A stretch of DNA of 64,000 nt from an uncultured Paraprevotella sp. (GTDB taxonomy: Bacteria > Bacteroidota > Bacteroidia > Bacteroidales > Bacteroidaceae): positions 62,001 through 126,000 of the forward strand of contig CALUIV010000004.1 of the NCBI GenBank assembly GCA_944320775.1, read 5' to 3'. The stretch's first letter is position 1. Each line of letters opens with the position of its first letter. Below the pieces are notes generated by a model. It was not told the origin of the DNA. It made no database searches and saw only the letters and a list, made by a program, of their open reading frames with translations. Positions 56,442-64,000 of the stretch are shown here, in pieces. A program made the position numbers and the translations under genes.

Positions 56442-57842
56442 TTAGAATAAGAATTTCATGATGTCATTGTAACAAGCCAAAAGCATTAAACCAAAAATCA
56501 ACGTCATACCAATAACTTGGGCACGCTCCATAAATTTCTGACTTGGTGGACGACGGGTTATAATCTCGACCAACAGGAAGAGTACATGACCTCCATCCAA
56601 TGCCGGTATCGGTAATATGTTCATGAAGGCAAGCATAATGCTCAGGAAAGCTGTAATCTCCCAAAAACTCTGCCAATCCCAAGTGGCAGGGAAAATACTG
56701 CCGATTGTACCAAAGCTACCCACATTCTTTACCCCTTCGGACGTAAACATATATTTTAAATCGCTCACATAACCGGACAGAACAGACAATCCATGACGGA
56801 CACCTGCAGGAATGCTTTCCCAAAATCCATAAGTATTTGTTGCCAGATCATAGTAGTTTAGCATGCTGGTTTTTACGATACCGAGTTTATAATCCGGAGT
56901 TAACGTCAACGCAACAGTATCCGTTTGAGCTGAAACAGGATCTGTATAGACAACCGTGAGCGAACGTAGACGGACACTGTCTTCATGCGAGCAGCCAGCA
57001 GCCAAGACATCGGCCTTACGAGCCATAAGGTTATCGAAATCGCTCCAGCACTTTACTGGTTTTCCATCAATGGCATCAATCCGACAACCTCCCCGAATAC
57101 CGGCTTCATATGCCGGAGTACCAGCTAAAACAGTATCAACCTCGGACGGAACAAACGGTACTAAAAATGGAGGATTCTCCTGAAGCATCTGCAACATGTT
57201 CATATCTTCAGGCATCTGTAAATCTATCAGCGCGCCGTTTCGCAGAACTGTTACGGTTTTAGCCTCAGATATTGTTCGGTAGACTGTACCGTCAAAACGT
57301 TCAAAATCGACTCCATCAGCAGCAACCAGCTGGTCGCCATCCTGAAATCCGATTGTTTTGGCCGATTCATTGAAATTGAATCCCATGGTCATATTCTTCA
57401 TCGGCATATATTGTTCACCCCAAGCAAACAATACCATAGAATAAATGACTAAGGCCAACAAGAAATTGACCAAGACACCACCGATCATAATGAAAAGACG
57501 CTGCCAGGCTGGTTTTGCCCGGAATTCATAGGATTGAACAGGTTTGGACATCTGTTCGGTATCCATACTTTCATCTATCATTCCGGAAATCTTTACATAG
57601 CCACCAAAAGGCAACCAACCGACACCATATTCCGTTTCGTTCTTTTTCAATCGGGGAAAAAGACGAGTCACCCATTTGTCTTTCGTACTGAACAGATGAA
57701 AATAAGGATCAAAAAACAAAAAGAATTTTTCAACTTTTACCCCAAATAGTTTGGAGAAAAAGAAGTGTCCTCCCTCATGAAGCACTACCAAAATGGAAAG
57801 TGACAGGATGAGCTGAAGGGCTTTGATTAATGTTGCATCCAT
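56442..57842 (-). CDS. rseP: Site-2 protease RseP
   Basis: Membrane-embedded zinc metalloprotease of 466 residues that cleaves substrates inside the membrane, typically an anti-sigma factor. Zinc motif HEGGH at 22-26 in the first helix and the second ligand in NILPIPALDGGHVLF near the C-terminus. A PDZ domain lies around 235-300 (GTPAYEAGIRGGCRIDAIDG). Last gene of the tsaB-DUF4290-murA-rimM-dxr run, directly after dxr as in many Bacteroidetes. Confidence 0.95.
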   Translation of the reverse strand: MDATLIKALQLILSLSILVVLHEGGHFFFSKLFGVKVEKFFLFFDPYFHLFSTKDKWVTRLFPRLKKNETEYGVGWLPFGGYVKISGMIDESMDTEQMSKPVQSYEFRAKPAWQRLFIMIGGVLVNFLLALVIYSMVLFAWGEQYMPMKNMTMGFNFNESAKTIGFQDGDQLVAADGVDFERFDGTVYRTISEAKTVTVLRNGALIDLQMPEDMNMLQMLQENPPFLVPFVPSEVDTVLAGTPAYEAGIRGGCRIDAIDGKPVKCWSDFDNLMARKADVLAAGCSHEDSVRLRSLTVVYTDPVSAQTDTVALTLTPDYKLGIVKTSMLNYYDLATNTYGFWESIPAGVRHGLSVLSGYVSDLKYMFTSEGVKNVGSFGTIGSIFPATWDWQSFWEITAFLSIMLAFMNILPIPALDGGHVLFLLVEIITRRPPSQKFMERAQVIGMTLIFGLMLLACYNDIMKFLF

Positions 57843-57940
57843 AAATACAATAAAGTTCGTAAATTAATATGCTCTGTTTTTAAATTGTATTGATTATATC
57901 TATTCCTTAAATTCTGACATATTTTACAATAATCCCATGA

Positions 57941-59098
57941 TCAGTTTATTTTTTCTGCAGCATAACGACGTGCTTCCGCATCTGTCTCGAAATAATCTTC
58001 CAGCGTTGGTGTTGCTAGAAAACTTACCTGCTGCATAATCTCTTCGATTATTGTACTCATTTGCAAGAAACCAATCCGGTTTTCTAAAAAGGCCCGATTG
58101 ACGATTTCATTTGCAGCATTGAGGATACAAGGCATGTTTCCACCACGATCTAACGCAACATATGCTAAAGCCAGATTCCGGAAGCGTTCTGTATCAGGAG
58201 CCTCAAAAGTCAATGGAGAAGCCTGAACAAAATCCAGGCGATCGAAAGAACTCTTCAGACGCTCGGGATAAGAAAATGCCAGTTGGATCGGCACACGCAT
58301 ATCAGGTACTCCCAATTGAGCTTTGACTGCACCGTCTTCAAACTGAACAGCACTATGCACAACCGACTGTGGATGAACAACGACTTCAATCTGATCCGGA
58401 CGGACGTCAAAAAGCCATTTTGCCTCAATCACCTCGAAACCTTTGTTCATCATCGAAGCAGAATCAATTGTAATCTTGGCTCCCATATCCCAATTGGGAT
58501 GCTTCAAAGCCTGTTCACGAGTAACCGTAGCTAACTGTTCGCGCGTAAAAGTCCGGAACGGACCACCGGAAGCAGTCAGTATCAATTTCTCAATCGGACT
58601 TTGTTCGCCCATAATCGACTGAAAAATAGCAGAATGTTCAGAATCTACAGGAATAATAGGTGCATGATGACGCAATGCCAGATCCTTAATCAGTTCTCCG
58701 GCAACAACCAGCGTCTCCTTATTGGCCAAAGCTATGGTCTTATGAGCTTCAATAGCAGCTATTGTCGGCCGTAATCCCGAGAAACCAACCATTGCAGTAA
58801 GCACAATATCAATATCCTTCTCACGAACAACCTGACAGATAGCATCAGCTCCTGCATAAACCTTTATCGGCATATCAGCAAGCGCTTCTCTTAATATTCC
58901 ATATTTTTCCTCATTGGCAATAACAACAATCTCAGGCTGGAACTTACGCGCCTGTTCAATCAACAGTTCTACACGATTATTCGCTGTCAAAACATAAGCT
59001 TCATACCGTTCGGCATGCTCTTCTATGACCTGCAATGCCTGAGTACCAATAGATCCGGTAGACCCCAATATGGCTATTTTCTTTTTTTTATTTTCCAT
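57941..59098 (-). CDS. dxr: 1-deoxy-D-xylulose 5-phosphate reductoisomerase
   Basis: 385 residues; second step of the MEP isoprenoid pathway, NADPH and metal dependent. GSTGSIGTQALQV binds NADPH; IPVDSEHSAIFQSI holds the metal-binding Asp and Glu; ILTASGGPFR and KITIDSASMMNKGFEVIEA are the active-site loop and second metal region. It follows rimM after 2 bp. Confidence 0.97.
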   Translation of the reverse strand: MENKKKKIAILGSTGSIGTQALQVIEEHAERYEAYVLTANNRVELLIEQARKFQPEIVVIANEEKYGILREALADMPIKVYAGADAICQVVREKDIDIVLTAMVGFSGLRPTIAAIEAHKTIALANKETLVVAGELIKDLALRHHAPIIPVDSEHSAIFQSIMGEQSPIEKLILTASGGPFRTFTREQLATVTREQALKHPNWDMGAKITIDSASMMNKGFEVIEAKWLFDVRPDQIEVVVHPQSVVHSAVQFEDGAVKAQLGVPDMRVPIQLAFSYPERLKSSFDRLDFVQASPLTFEAPDTERFRNLALAYVALDRGGNMPCILNAANEIVNRAFLENRIGFLQMSTIIEEIMQQVSFLATPTLEDYFETDAEARRYAAEKIN

Positions 59099-59100
59099 GA

Positions 59101-59637
59101 CTAATCCTCCAATTGGCCTAATGTAAGCAATCCTTCTGGCAAACAGAAATGAATTTCCTCCCGTTCATGATCTAACCCGACAATAAACTCTTCATGGGCG
59201 GGAACAAGCAACTCATTTCCCTGAGGTGTACGAATTTCGAACAATACGTTTACAGTAGATTCATCTATACCAACAATAGTACCCAAAGCACCATGCTGTT
59301 CGTCAAAAGCCTTGAATCCGACAAAATAACTCCAAGAATATGTATTGTCTTCTGTCTGAGCTGCAAGAGCTTTCGGGAAAAATACTTCTACACCGACCAT
59401 TTTGCGTGCCTGTTCTTCTGTATCAATATCTGCAAATTTGACCAGTGCCGTCGTATCATTCTTGAACCGATATTCTTCCATAAAAAAAGGAACAAGAATA
59501 CCATCCATCTTACAAACCAAATAATCGGCATCCACACGATCAAACACATCATCCGTAAACGACAGGCTCAGTTCACCGGAAACGCCATGTGTTTTGGTTA
59601 ACATACCGATTTTATAAACTTCTTCCTCGCGTATCAT
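59101..59637 (-). CDS. rimM: Ribosome maturation factor RimM
   Basis: 178 residues: N-terminal RimM barrel (VYKIGMLTKTHGVSGELSLS) and C-terminal PRC-barrel (SWSYFVGFKAFDEQHGALGT, LLVPAHEEFIVGLDHEREEI). It helps assemble the 30S head through S19. It lies 1 bp downstream of murA. Confidence 0.95.
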   Translation of the reverse strand: MIREEEVYKIGMLTKTHGVSGELSLSFTDDVFDRVDADYLVCKMDGILVPFFMEEYRFKNDTTALVKFADIDTEEQARKMVGVEVFFPKALAAQTEDNTYSWSYFVGFKAFDEQHGALGTIVGIDESTVNVLFEIRTPQGNELLVPAHEEFIVGLDHEREEIHFCLPEGLLTLGQLED

Positions 59638-59638
59638 T

Positions 59639-60946
59639 TCAATCCAAACGTGTTATATGAGCACCTAAGGCATTTAAGCGATCTTCGATATGTTCATAGC
59701 CCCGATCGATCTGCTCTATATTGTGAATCACACTGACTCCATCAGCGCTCATTGCGGCTATGAGCAATGCTATACCGGCCCGAATATCAGGAGAAGTCAT
59801 CTTTCCACCACGCAAGCGAATCTGTTTATCATGACCTACTACCACGGCACGGTGAGGATCACATAAAATAATCTGAGCCCCCATATCGATTAGTTTATCC
59901 ACAAAAAACAAACGGCTCTCAAACATCTTCTGATGAATCAATACCGTACCTTTAGCCTGTGTGGCAACCACCAGCAAGACACTCAGCAAATCCGGTGTCA
60001 ACCCCGGCCATGGAGCATCGCTGATCGTCATAAACGATCCATCAATAAAAGATTCGATTTCATAATGTTCCTGTTCGGGAATATACAAATCATCACCATC
60101 ACGCACCACTTGAATACCCAATCGACGAAAAGTATCCGGAATAATCCCCAAATGCTCGATAGAAACATTCTTTATCCGTACTCCACCACCAACCATGGCT
60201 GCCATACCGATAAAACTACCGACTTCTATCATATCCGGCAAAATCCGATGACGGGCTCCATGCAGATGAGACACACCTACAATCGTTATCAGATTAGATC
60301 CTATACCAGATATATTAGCACCCATAGCATTCAACAAATGACAAAGTTGCTGTATATAAGGTTCACAGGCAGCATTGTAAATCACCGTTGTTCCGGAAGC
60401 CAAGACAGCGGCCATGATGACATTTGCCGTTCCTGTCACAGAAGCCTCATCAAGCAACATATAAGTACCATTCAAACGCTCAGCCTGAATATGAAAAACT
60501 TCACGCTCAACATCATAATGAAACTGAGCACCTAATTTTTCCATCCCCAGAAAATGAGTGTCGAGCCTTCTGCGTCCGATTTTATCTCCTCCCGGTTTAG
60601 CGATCAGCGCATGACCGAAACGCGTCAGAAGTGGACCGATCAGCATCACACTACCCCTTAATTTGGAACAGCGAGCCAAAAACTCATCAGTCTGTAAAAT
60701 ATCCAAGTCTATTTCGTCCGCACGGAAAGAATAATCGCCTTCACCGTGTTGCCACACTTTCACCCCCATATCGCGCAACAATTGGATCTGATTGTTCACA
60801 TCCGCAATATTCGGGATGTTGGCAATACGTACTTCGTCTGAAGTAAGCAAAGTCGCACAAATCACCTGTAAGGCTTCGTTCTTGGCCCCTTGGGGAACAA
60901 TCTCGCCCGACAGTTTATGACCGCCTTCTATTTTAAATGAAGCCAT
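59639..60946 (-). CDS. murA: UDP-N-acetylglucosamine 1-carboxyvinyltransferase, Asp-type
   Basis: First committed step of peptidoglycan synthesis, 435 residues. N-terminus FKIEGGHKLSGEIVPQGAKN carries the conserved Lys-Asn. In the catalytic loop, KPGGDKIGRRRLDTH, residue 121 is Asp where E. coli has the fosfomycin-alkylated Cys115. Such Asp forms are known to be naturally fosfomycin-insensitive in other bacteria. The rest is complete (DMIEVGSFIGMAA, PDIRAGIALLIAAM). Confidence 0.96.
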   Translation of the reverse strand: MASFKIEGGHKLSGEIVPQGAKNEALQVICATLLTSDEVRIANIPNIADVNNQIQLLRDMGVKVWQHGEGDYSFRADEIDLDILQTDEFLARCSKLRGSVMLIGPLLTRFGHALIAKPGGDKIGRRRLDTHFLGMEKLGAQFHYDVEREVFHIQAERLNGTYMLLDEASVTGTANVIMAAVLASGTTVIYNAACEPYIQQLCHLLNAMGANISGIGSNLITIVGVSHLHGARHRILPDMIEVGSFIGMAAMVGGGVRIKNVSIEHLGIIPDTFRRLGIQVVRDGDDLYIPEQEHYEIESFIDGSFMTISDAPWPGLTPDLLSVLLVVATQAKGTVLIHQKMFESRLFFVDKLIDMGAQIILCDPHRAVVVGHDKQIRLRGGKMTSPDIRAGIALLIAAMSADGVSVIHNIEQIDRGYEHIEDRLNALGAHITRLD

Positions 60947-60958
60947 AGTGATAAATCT

Positions 60959-61570
60959 TTAAAATTTTTTCTTATTATTCCGACGCTGCATTTTATTATT
61001 CATAGATGCAACAGCCAGTGAACGTGTCTGTAAAGAAGCAAAACGGAAATGATCCAGATCAAGCTGTACCTTACCTTCCGTATATTCCGAAAGATCGGCC
61101 GCCACCTTTTCTTCGTCCATAGCGTCTTTGTTCCAATTGTACAGACAACGCTTCATCTGATTGGCTACCATTGAAGTCAAAGCATCACGTTCTTCACCTT
61201 CAGGCATGTCTTTCAGCTTTTTCAACAAAGTCTCCAACATGTAGCCGTAATGACGATAACGAATACGTTTCATCGGATAAGCCAAAGGCTTTGGTCGGGA
61301 ATGCACGGCTGCAGCAGGCGTTATCTCATAAGGATAATCAATATCCAACTTATAATCTGCCATAACAGCTAAATGATCCCACAATTTATGTTTAAAATCA
61401 GGAATATCCCGCAAATGCGGAAACATACTTCCCATGATATTCACAATCGTATTGGCACAACGCTGACGTTCGGCACGATCCTCTATGGTCAAAGCATGAT
61501 CAACCATATTCTGGATACCGCGTCCGTATTCCGGCATCGGCAATCTTTTCTGTTGGGTATTATACAGCAT
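60959..61570 (-). CDS. DUF4290 family protein
   Basis: 203 residues, mostly helical, starting MLYNTQQKRLPMPEYGRGIQ, with a basic tail (MQRRNNKKKF). DUF4290 proteins are confined to Bacteroidetes and uncharacterised; they commonly precede murA. Operon position links it to cell-wall or translation genes but no function is implied. 12 bp upstream of murA. Confidence 0.88.
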   Translation of the reverse strand: MLYNTQQKRLPMPEYGRGIQNMVDHALTIEDRAERQRCANTIVNIMGSMFPHLRDIPDFKHKLWDHLAVMADYKLDIDYPYEITPAAAVHSRPKPLAYPMKRIRYRHYGYMLETLLKKLKDMPEGEERDALTSMVANQMKRCLYNWNKDAMDEEKVAADLSEYTEGKVQLDLDHFRFASLQTRSLAVASMNNKMQRRNNKKKF

Positions 61571-61584
61571 AAACGAATCTGATT

Positions 61585-62277
61585 TTATAATAGTTTTTTA
61601 GGCTGGGAAGCCACAAATTCTTTCAAATAAAAAGGTTCGAAATAAGCCACATCCTCAAATTTTTCCTGAGCAATTGCTTTCTCAGCCAATGGTGCCATAT
61701 TTCGGGCCAACGGCTGAATATCCGGCAAAAAGAAAGCATTCGGATGACGGATCACATCCTGACATTTCGCAGCTCCGTCGCCAAAGAAATAAACCGGTCC
61801 TTTATCCAAATACTCCAAATAAGTATCCGCATCAACAATGTCAGCTCCAATCGGACGCACCGCACGCAATGCACGGTCATAAACAGCCGAATAAACTTCC
61901 ATACGACGAGCGTCAATCATCGGTACAAGCAAAGCATTCTCAGGCAACTCATCATGATACAACAAAACAGGAACACAAAGAAGTTCCAAAGTAGGAATTC
62001 CTATCAAATTTAGACCACGGCCATAACATATACCCTTCGCCATAGAGACGCCTATACGCAATCCCGTATAAGAACCCGGCCCACAACTGACAGCCACAGC
62101 ATCAACTGGTAACGCATGACTATCTGCAAAAGACAGCGCCTCGTCAACAAAAACACCAAGAGATACAGCATGGGAAGACCCCTCGAAATCAGTCTTCTCA
62201 AACACATTCTGTCCATCTTCACTTAAAGCGACAGAACAGACCTTTGTGCTCGTTTCTATATGTAAAATACAAGACAT
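61585..62277 (-). CDS. tsaB: tRNA threonylcarbamoyladenosine biosynthesis protein TsaB
   Basis: 230 residues of the ASKHA fold: ILHIETSTKVCSVALSEDGQ at the N-terminus and VAVSCGPGSYTGLRIGVSMA in the middle. TsaB is a scaffold partner of TsaD in t6A formation. First gene of the minus-strand run. A TAATTTTG box on the minus strand (62311-62304) lies 26 bp upstream, without a clear -33. Confidence 0.95.
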   Translation of the reverse strand: MSCILHIETSTKVCSVALSEDGQNVFEKTDFEGSSHAVSLGVFVDEALSFADSHALPVDAVAVSCGPGSYTGLRIGVSMAKGICYGRGLNLIGIPTLELLCVPVLLYHDELPENALLVPMIDARRMEVYSAVYDRALRAVRPIGADIVDADTYLEYLDKGPVYFFGDGAAKCQDVIRHPNAFFLPDIQPLARNMAPLAEKAIAQEKFEDVAYFEPFYLKEFVASQPKKLL

Positions 62278-62333
62278 ACCTTTTTTTTCAGATTATTAGG
62301 TCACAAAATTACAATTTTCTGCCATCATTTTTG

Positions 62334-62341
62334 TACTTTTG
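62334..62341 (+). promoter_or_regulatory. -7 box of the yicC-gmk operon
   Basis: TACTTTTG fits TAnnTTTG, 20 bp before the yicC ATG and divergent from the tsaB box. Confidence 0.45.
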
Positions 62342-62361
62342 CACAAAATAGATGTTAAATT

Positions 62362-63237
62362 ATGATACAATCAATGACTGGTTACGGCAAAGCTGTTGCC
62401 GTTTTCAATGGAAAAAAAATAAACGTAGAAATAAAATCGCTCAATAGCAAAGCACTCGACCTTTCCACACGTATAGCCCCACTCTATCGGGAAAAAGAAA
62501 TGGAAATTCGAGCCATGATTGCAGCTGCTCTGGAACGGGGTAAAGTGGATTTCAGCCTATGGATCGATAAGGATGAACTATCAACAGCAACCCCAATAAA
62601 TGCCGGTGTTTTGGAAAACTATTACAAACAGATTCTGACGATCAGTACCGAAAGAAATATACCACTCCCGACAGACTGGTTTGCCACTCTGTTACGCCTA
62701 CCTGATGTAATGACCAAAACCGAAACAGAAGAATTAAGCGAAGAGGAATGGACTATCGTACGACAAACGGTATCGGAAGCTATTCAGAAACTAGTAGATT
62801 TCCGCAAGCAGGAAGGAGCTGCACTATACAAAAAGTTCTCAGAAAAAATTGATAATATTGCTGCACTACTTGCCAGCATCGAGCCCTACGAAAAAAGCCG
62901 TACGGAAAAAATTCGCCAACGGATTATAGACGGACTAAACTCTATACCTGAAGTCGAATATGACCGAAACCGTCTGGAACAAGAAATGATTTATTATATC
63001 GAAAAACTGGATATCAACGAAGAAAAGCAACGCCTGAAAAATCACCTGAATTATTTCCGGGAAACCATGGACAACGGACACGGACAGGGAAAGAAACTGG
63101 GATTTATCGCTCAGGAAATGGGACGCGAAATTAATACAACCGGCAGTAAGAGCAATCAGGCTGAAATGCAAAACATCGTCGTCAAGATGAAAGACGAACT
63201 GGAACAGATTAAGGAACAAGTATTGAACGTCATGTAA
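62362..63237 (+). CDS. YicC/YloC-family endoribonuclease
   Basis: 291 residues starting MIQSMTGYGKAVAVFNGKKI, with conserved EIKSLNSKALDLSTR and the C-terminal block EKQRLKNHLNYFRETMDNGH followed by GQGKKLGFIAQEMGREINTT. E. coli YicC is an RNase affecting small RNA turnover. It is 14 bp upstream of gmk, the usual neighbour. Confidence 0.94.
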   Translation: MIQSMTGYGKAVAVFNGKKINVEIKSLNSKALDLSTRIAPLYREKEMEIRAMIAAALERGKVDFSLWIDKDELSTATPINAGVLENYYKQILTISTERNIPLPTDWFATLLRLPDVMTKTETEELSEEEWTIVRQTVSEAIQKLVDFRKQEGAALYKKFSEKIDNIAALLASIEPYEKSRTEKIRQRIIDGLNSIPEVEYDRNRLEQEMIYYIEKLDINEEKQRLKNHLNYFRETMDNGHGQGKKLGFIAQEMGREINTTGSKSNQAEMQNIVVKMKDELEQIKEQVLNVM

Positions 63238-63251
63238 AAACAGATTGATTT

Positions 63252-63821
63252 ATGAAAGGAAAACTTATCATATTCTCTGCTCCAAGCGGAAGTGGAAAAA
63301 GCACTATCATTAACTATCTGATGCAACAGGGATTGAACCTGGCTTTCAGTATCAGCGCTACAAGTCGTCCACCGCGCGGTACGGAACAGAATGGCGTGGA
63401 ATATTTCTTCCTATCTCCGGAAGAATTTCGCCAAAGAATTGCCAACGAAGAATTTCTGGAATACGAAGAAGTTTATAAAGACCGTTATTACGGAACACTG
63501 AAAGCGCAAGTTGAAAAACAGTTGGAAGCAGGACAAAATGTCGTTTTCGATGTAGATGTCAAAGGTGGCTGTAACATCAAAAAATTCTATGGCGACCGGG
63601 CACTAAGTATCTTTATTCAGCCTCCTTCAGTAGAAGAGTTGCGCAAACGGTTGACTGGCAGAGGTACAGATAGTCCCGAAGTAATCGAGGATCGCATTGC
63701 CCGTGCCGAATACGAACTCAGTTTTGCCCCTAAATTCGATACCATTATTATCAACGACAATTTGGAACAAGCCCAAGCCGATGCTTTAGCAAAACTAAAG
63801 GATTTCCTAGAAAAAAAATAA
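63252..63821 (+). CDS. gmk: Guanylate kinase
   Basis: 189 residues. P-loop FSAPSGSGKSTIINYL, GMP-binding SATSRPPRGTEQNGVEYFFL, and VDVKGGCNIKKFY. Converts GMP to GDP. Complete and normal. Confidence 0.97.
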   Translation: MKGKLIIFSAPSGSGKSTIINYLMQQGLNLAFSISATSRPPRGTEQNGVEYFFLSPEEFRQRIANEEFLEYEEVYKDRYYGTLKAQVEKQLEAGQNVVFDVDVKGGCNIKKFYGDRALSIFIQPPSVEELRKRLTGRGTDSPEVIEDRIARAEYELSFAPKFDTIIINDNLEQAQADALAKLKDFLEKK

Positions 63822-63825
63822 AACG

Positions 63826-64000
63826 ATGAACAAACAAAACATTAAGCAAAACATGACAAGCAGTGCACTGATCTGTGTGCTTTGCTTTATTGTCAGTGGT
63901 CTGTGTTTTTGGACAAACCTTACAGAAATTGCAATCTGTATGATTATCGTGGGTATTTTCGAAGCTTTAATCTTTGCAATCTGGTTCCAACGAAACCAAA
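63826..64000 (+). CDS. Small membrane protein, cut by the right edge
   Basis: From the ATG at 63826, 58 codons remain open to the edge: two hydrophobic helices, SALICVLCFIVSGLCFW and IAICMIIVGIFEALIFAIWF, ending in basic residues. Where nadD usually follows gmk in this group, this frame intervenes. Family unknown; the C-terminus is out of view. Confidence 0.5.
   Translation, partial: MNKQNIKQNMTSSALICVLCFIVSGLCFWTNLTEIAICMIIVGIFEALIFAIWFQRNQ

Noticed and set aside
1-64000. tRNA or rRNA genes
   Set aside because: None noticed by eye; a tRNA scan would be needed to exclude a single tRNA in the larger gaps.

Overview
The window is one stretch of a Bacteroidales (phylum Bacteroidota) chromosome; I cannot fix the genus. 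The evidence is the recurrent TAnnTTTG (-7) box, several times paired with a TTG or TTTG (-33) box 19-20 bp upstream, and families typical of the order (DUF4250, DUF4286, DUF4290, DUF4348, DUF4421, Asp-type MurA, FtsX/MacB cassettes, a type II Cas9). No rRNA, tRNA or CRISPR array was found.

Layout. 1-4.65 kb: end of a type II CRISPR-Cas locus, with cas1 running off the left edge, a complete cas9, and a divergent tracrRNA gene with promoter and terminator. A decayed Crp/Fnr C-terminus separates it from a membrane-anchored MutS-like gene (4.9-6.7 kb) and alanine dehydrogenase. 8.2-22.9 kb: a signalling and export island. It holds a histidine kinase with a destroyed response-regulator gene, a sigma-54-type promoter driving a lipoprotein, a first FtsX/ABC cassette, a second kinase/regulator pair (REC plus Fis-type HTH, no AAA+ domain), and divergently a TolC-HlyD-ABC-FtsX-DUF2807 operon whose promoter is preceded by two 17-bp palindromes. 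23-24.2 kb: a RhuM-Fic gene fused by overlap to a frameshifted hsdM remnant, the relic of a type I restriction locus, followed by about 1 kb without genes. 25-37 kb: queA, Nudix, M64 peptidase, a nucleoside deaminase, a tiny-protein transcription unit, MFS, pheS, a DUF4348 lipoprotein, murB, an MBL hydrolase, a candidate small RNA, MATE and a PHP phosphatase. 37.3-44.5 kb: one long minus-strand run hisH-hisA-hisF-hisIE-ftsE-lysC-lysA-glycosyltransferase. 44.6-55.8 kb: mixed housekeeping (double ABC ATPase, ruvC, DUF4286, DUF1573, HAD, glycosylase-fold protein, TetR with GNAT, DUF4421, oxidoreductase, tRNA nucleotidyltransferase). 55.9-62.3 kb: tsaB-DUF4290-murA-rimM-dxr-rseP on the minus strand, then a separate DUF4250 unit. 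62.4-64 kb: yicC, gmk and a small membrane protein cut by the right edge.

The parts most worth a second look are the complete tracrRNA next to cas9, the broken regulatory and restriction genes whose partners survive, the tandem operator upstream of the TolC operon, the small-protein unit at 29.1-29.5 kb with a possibly leaderless 23-residue peptide, and the promoter-terminator-bounded RNA at 34.8 kb. All calls come from reading the sequence and recalling families; no database search was run.
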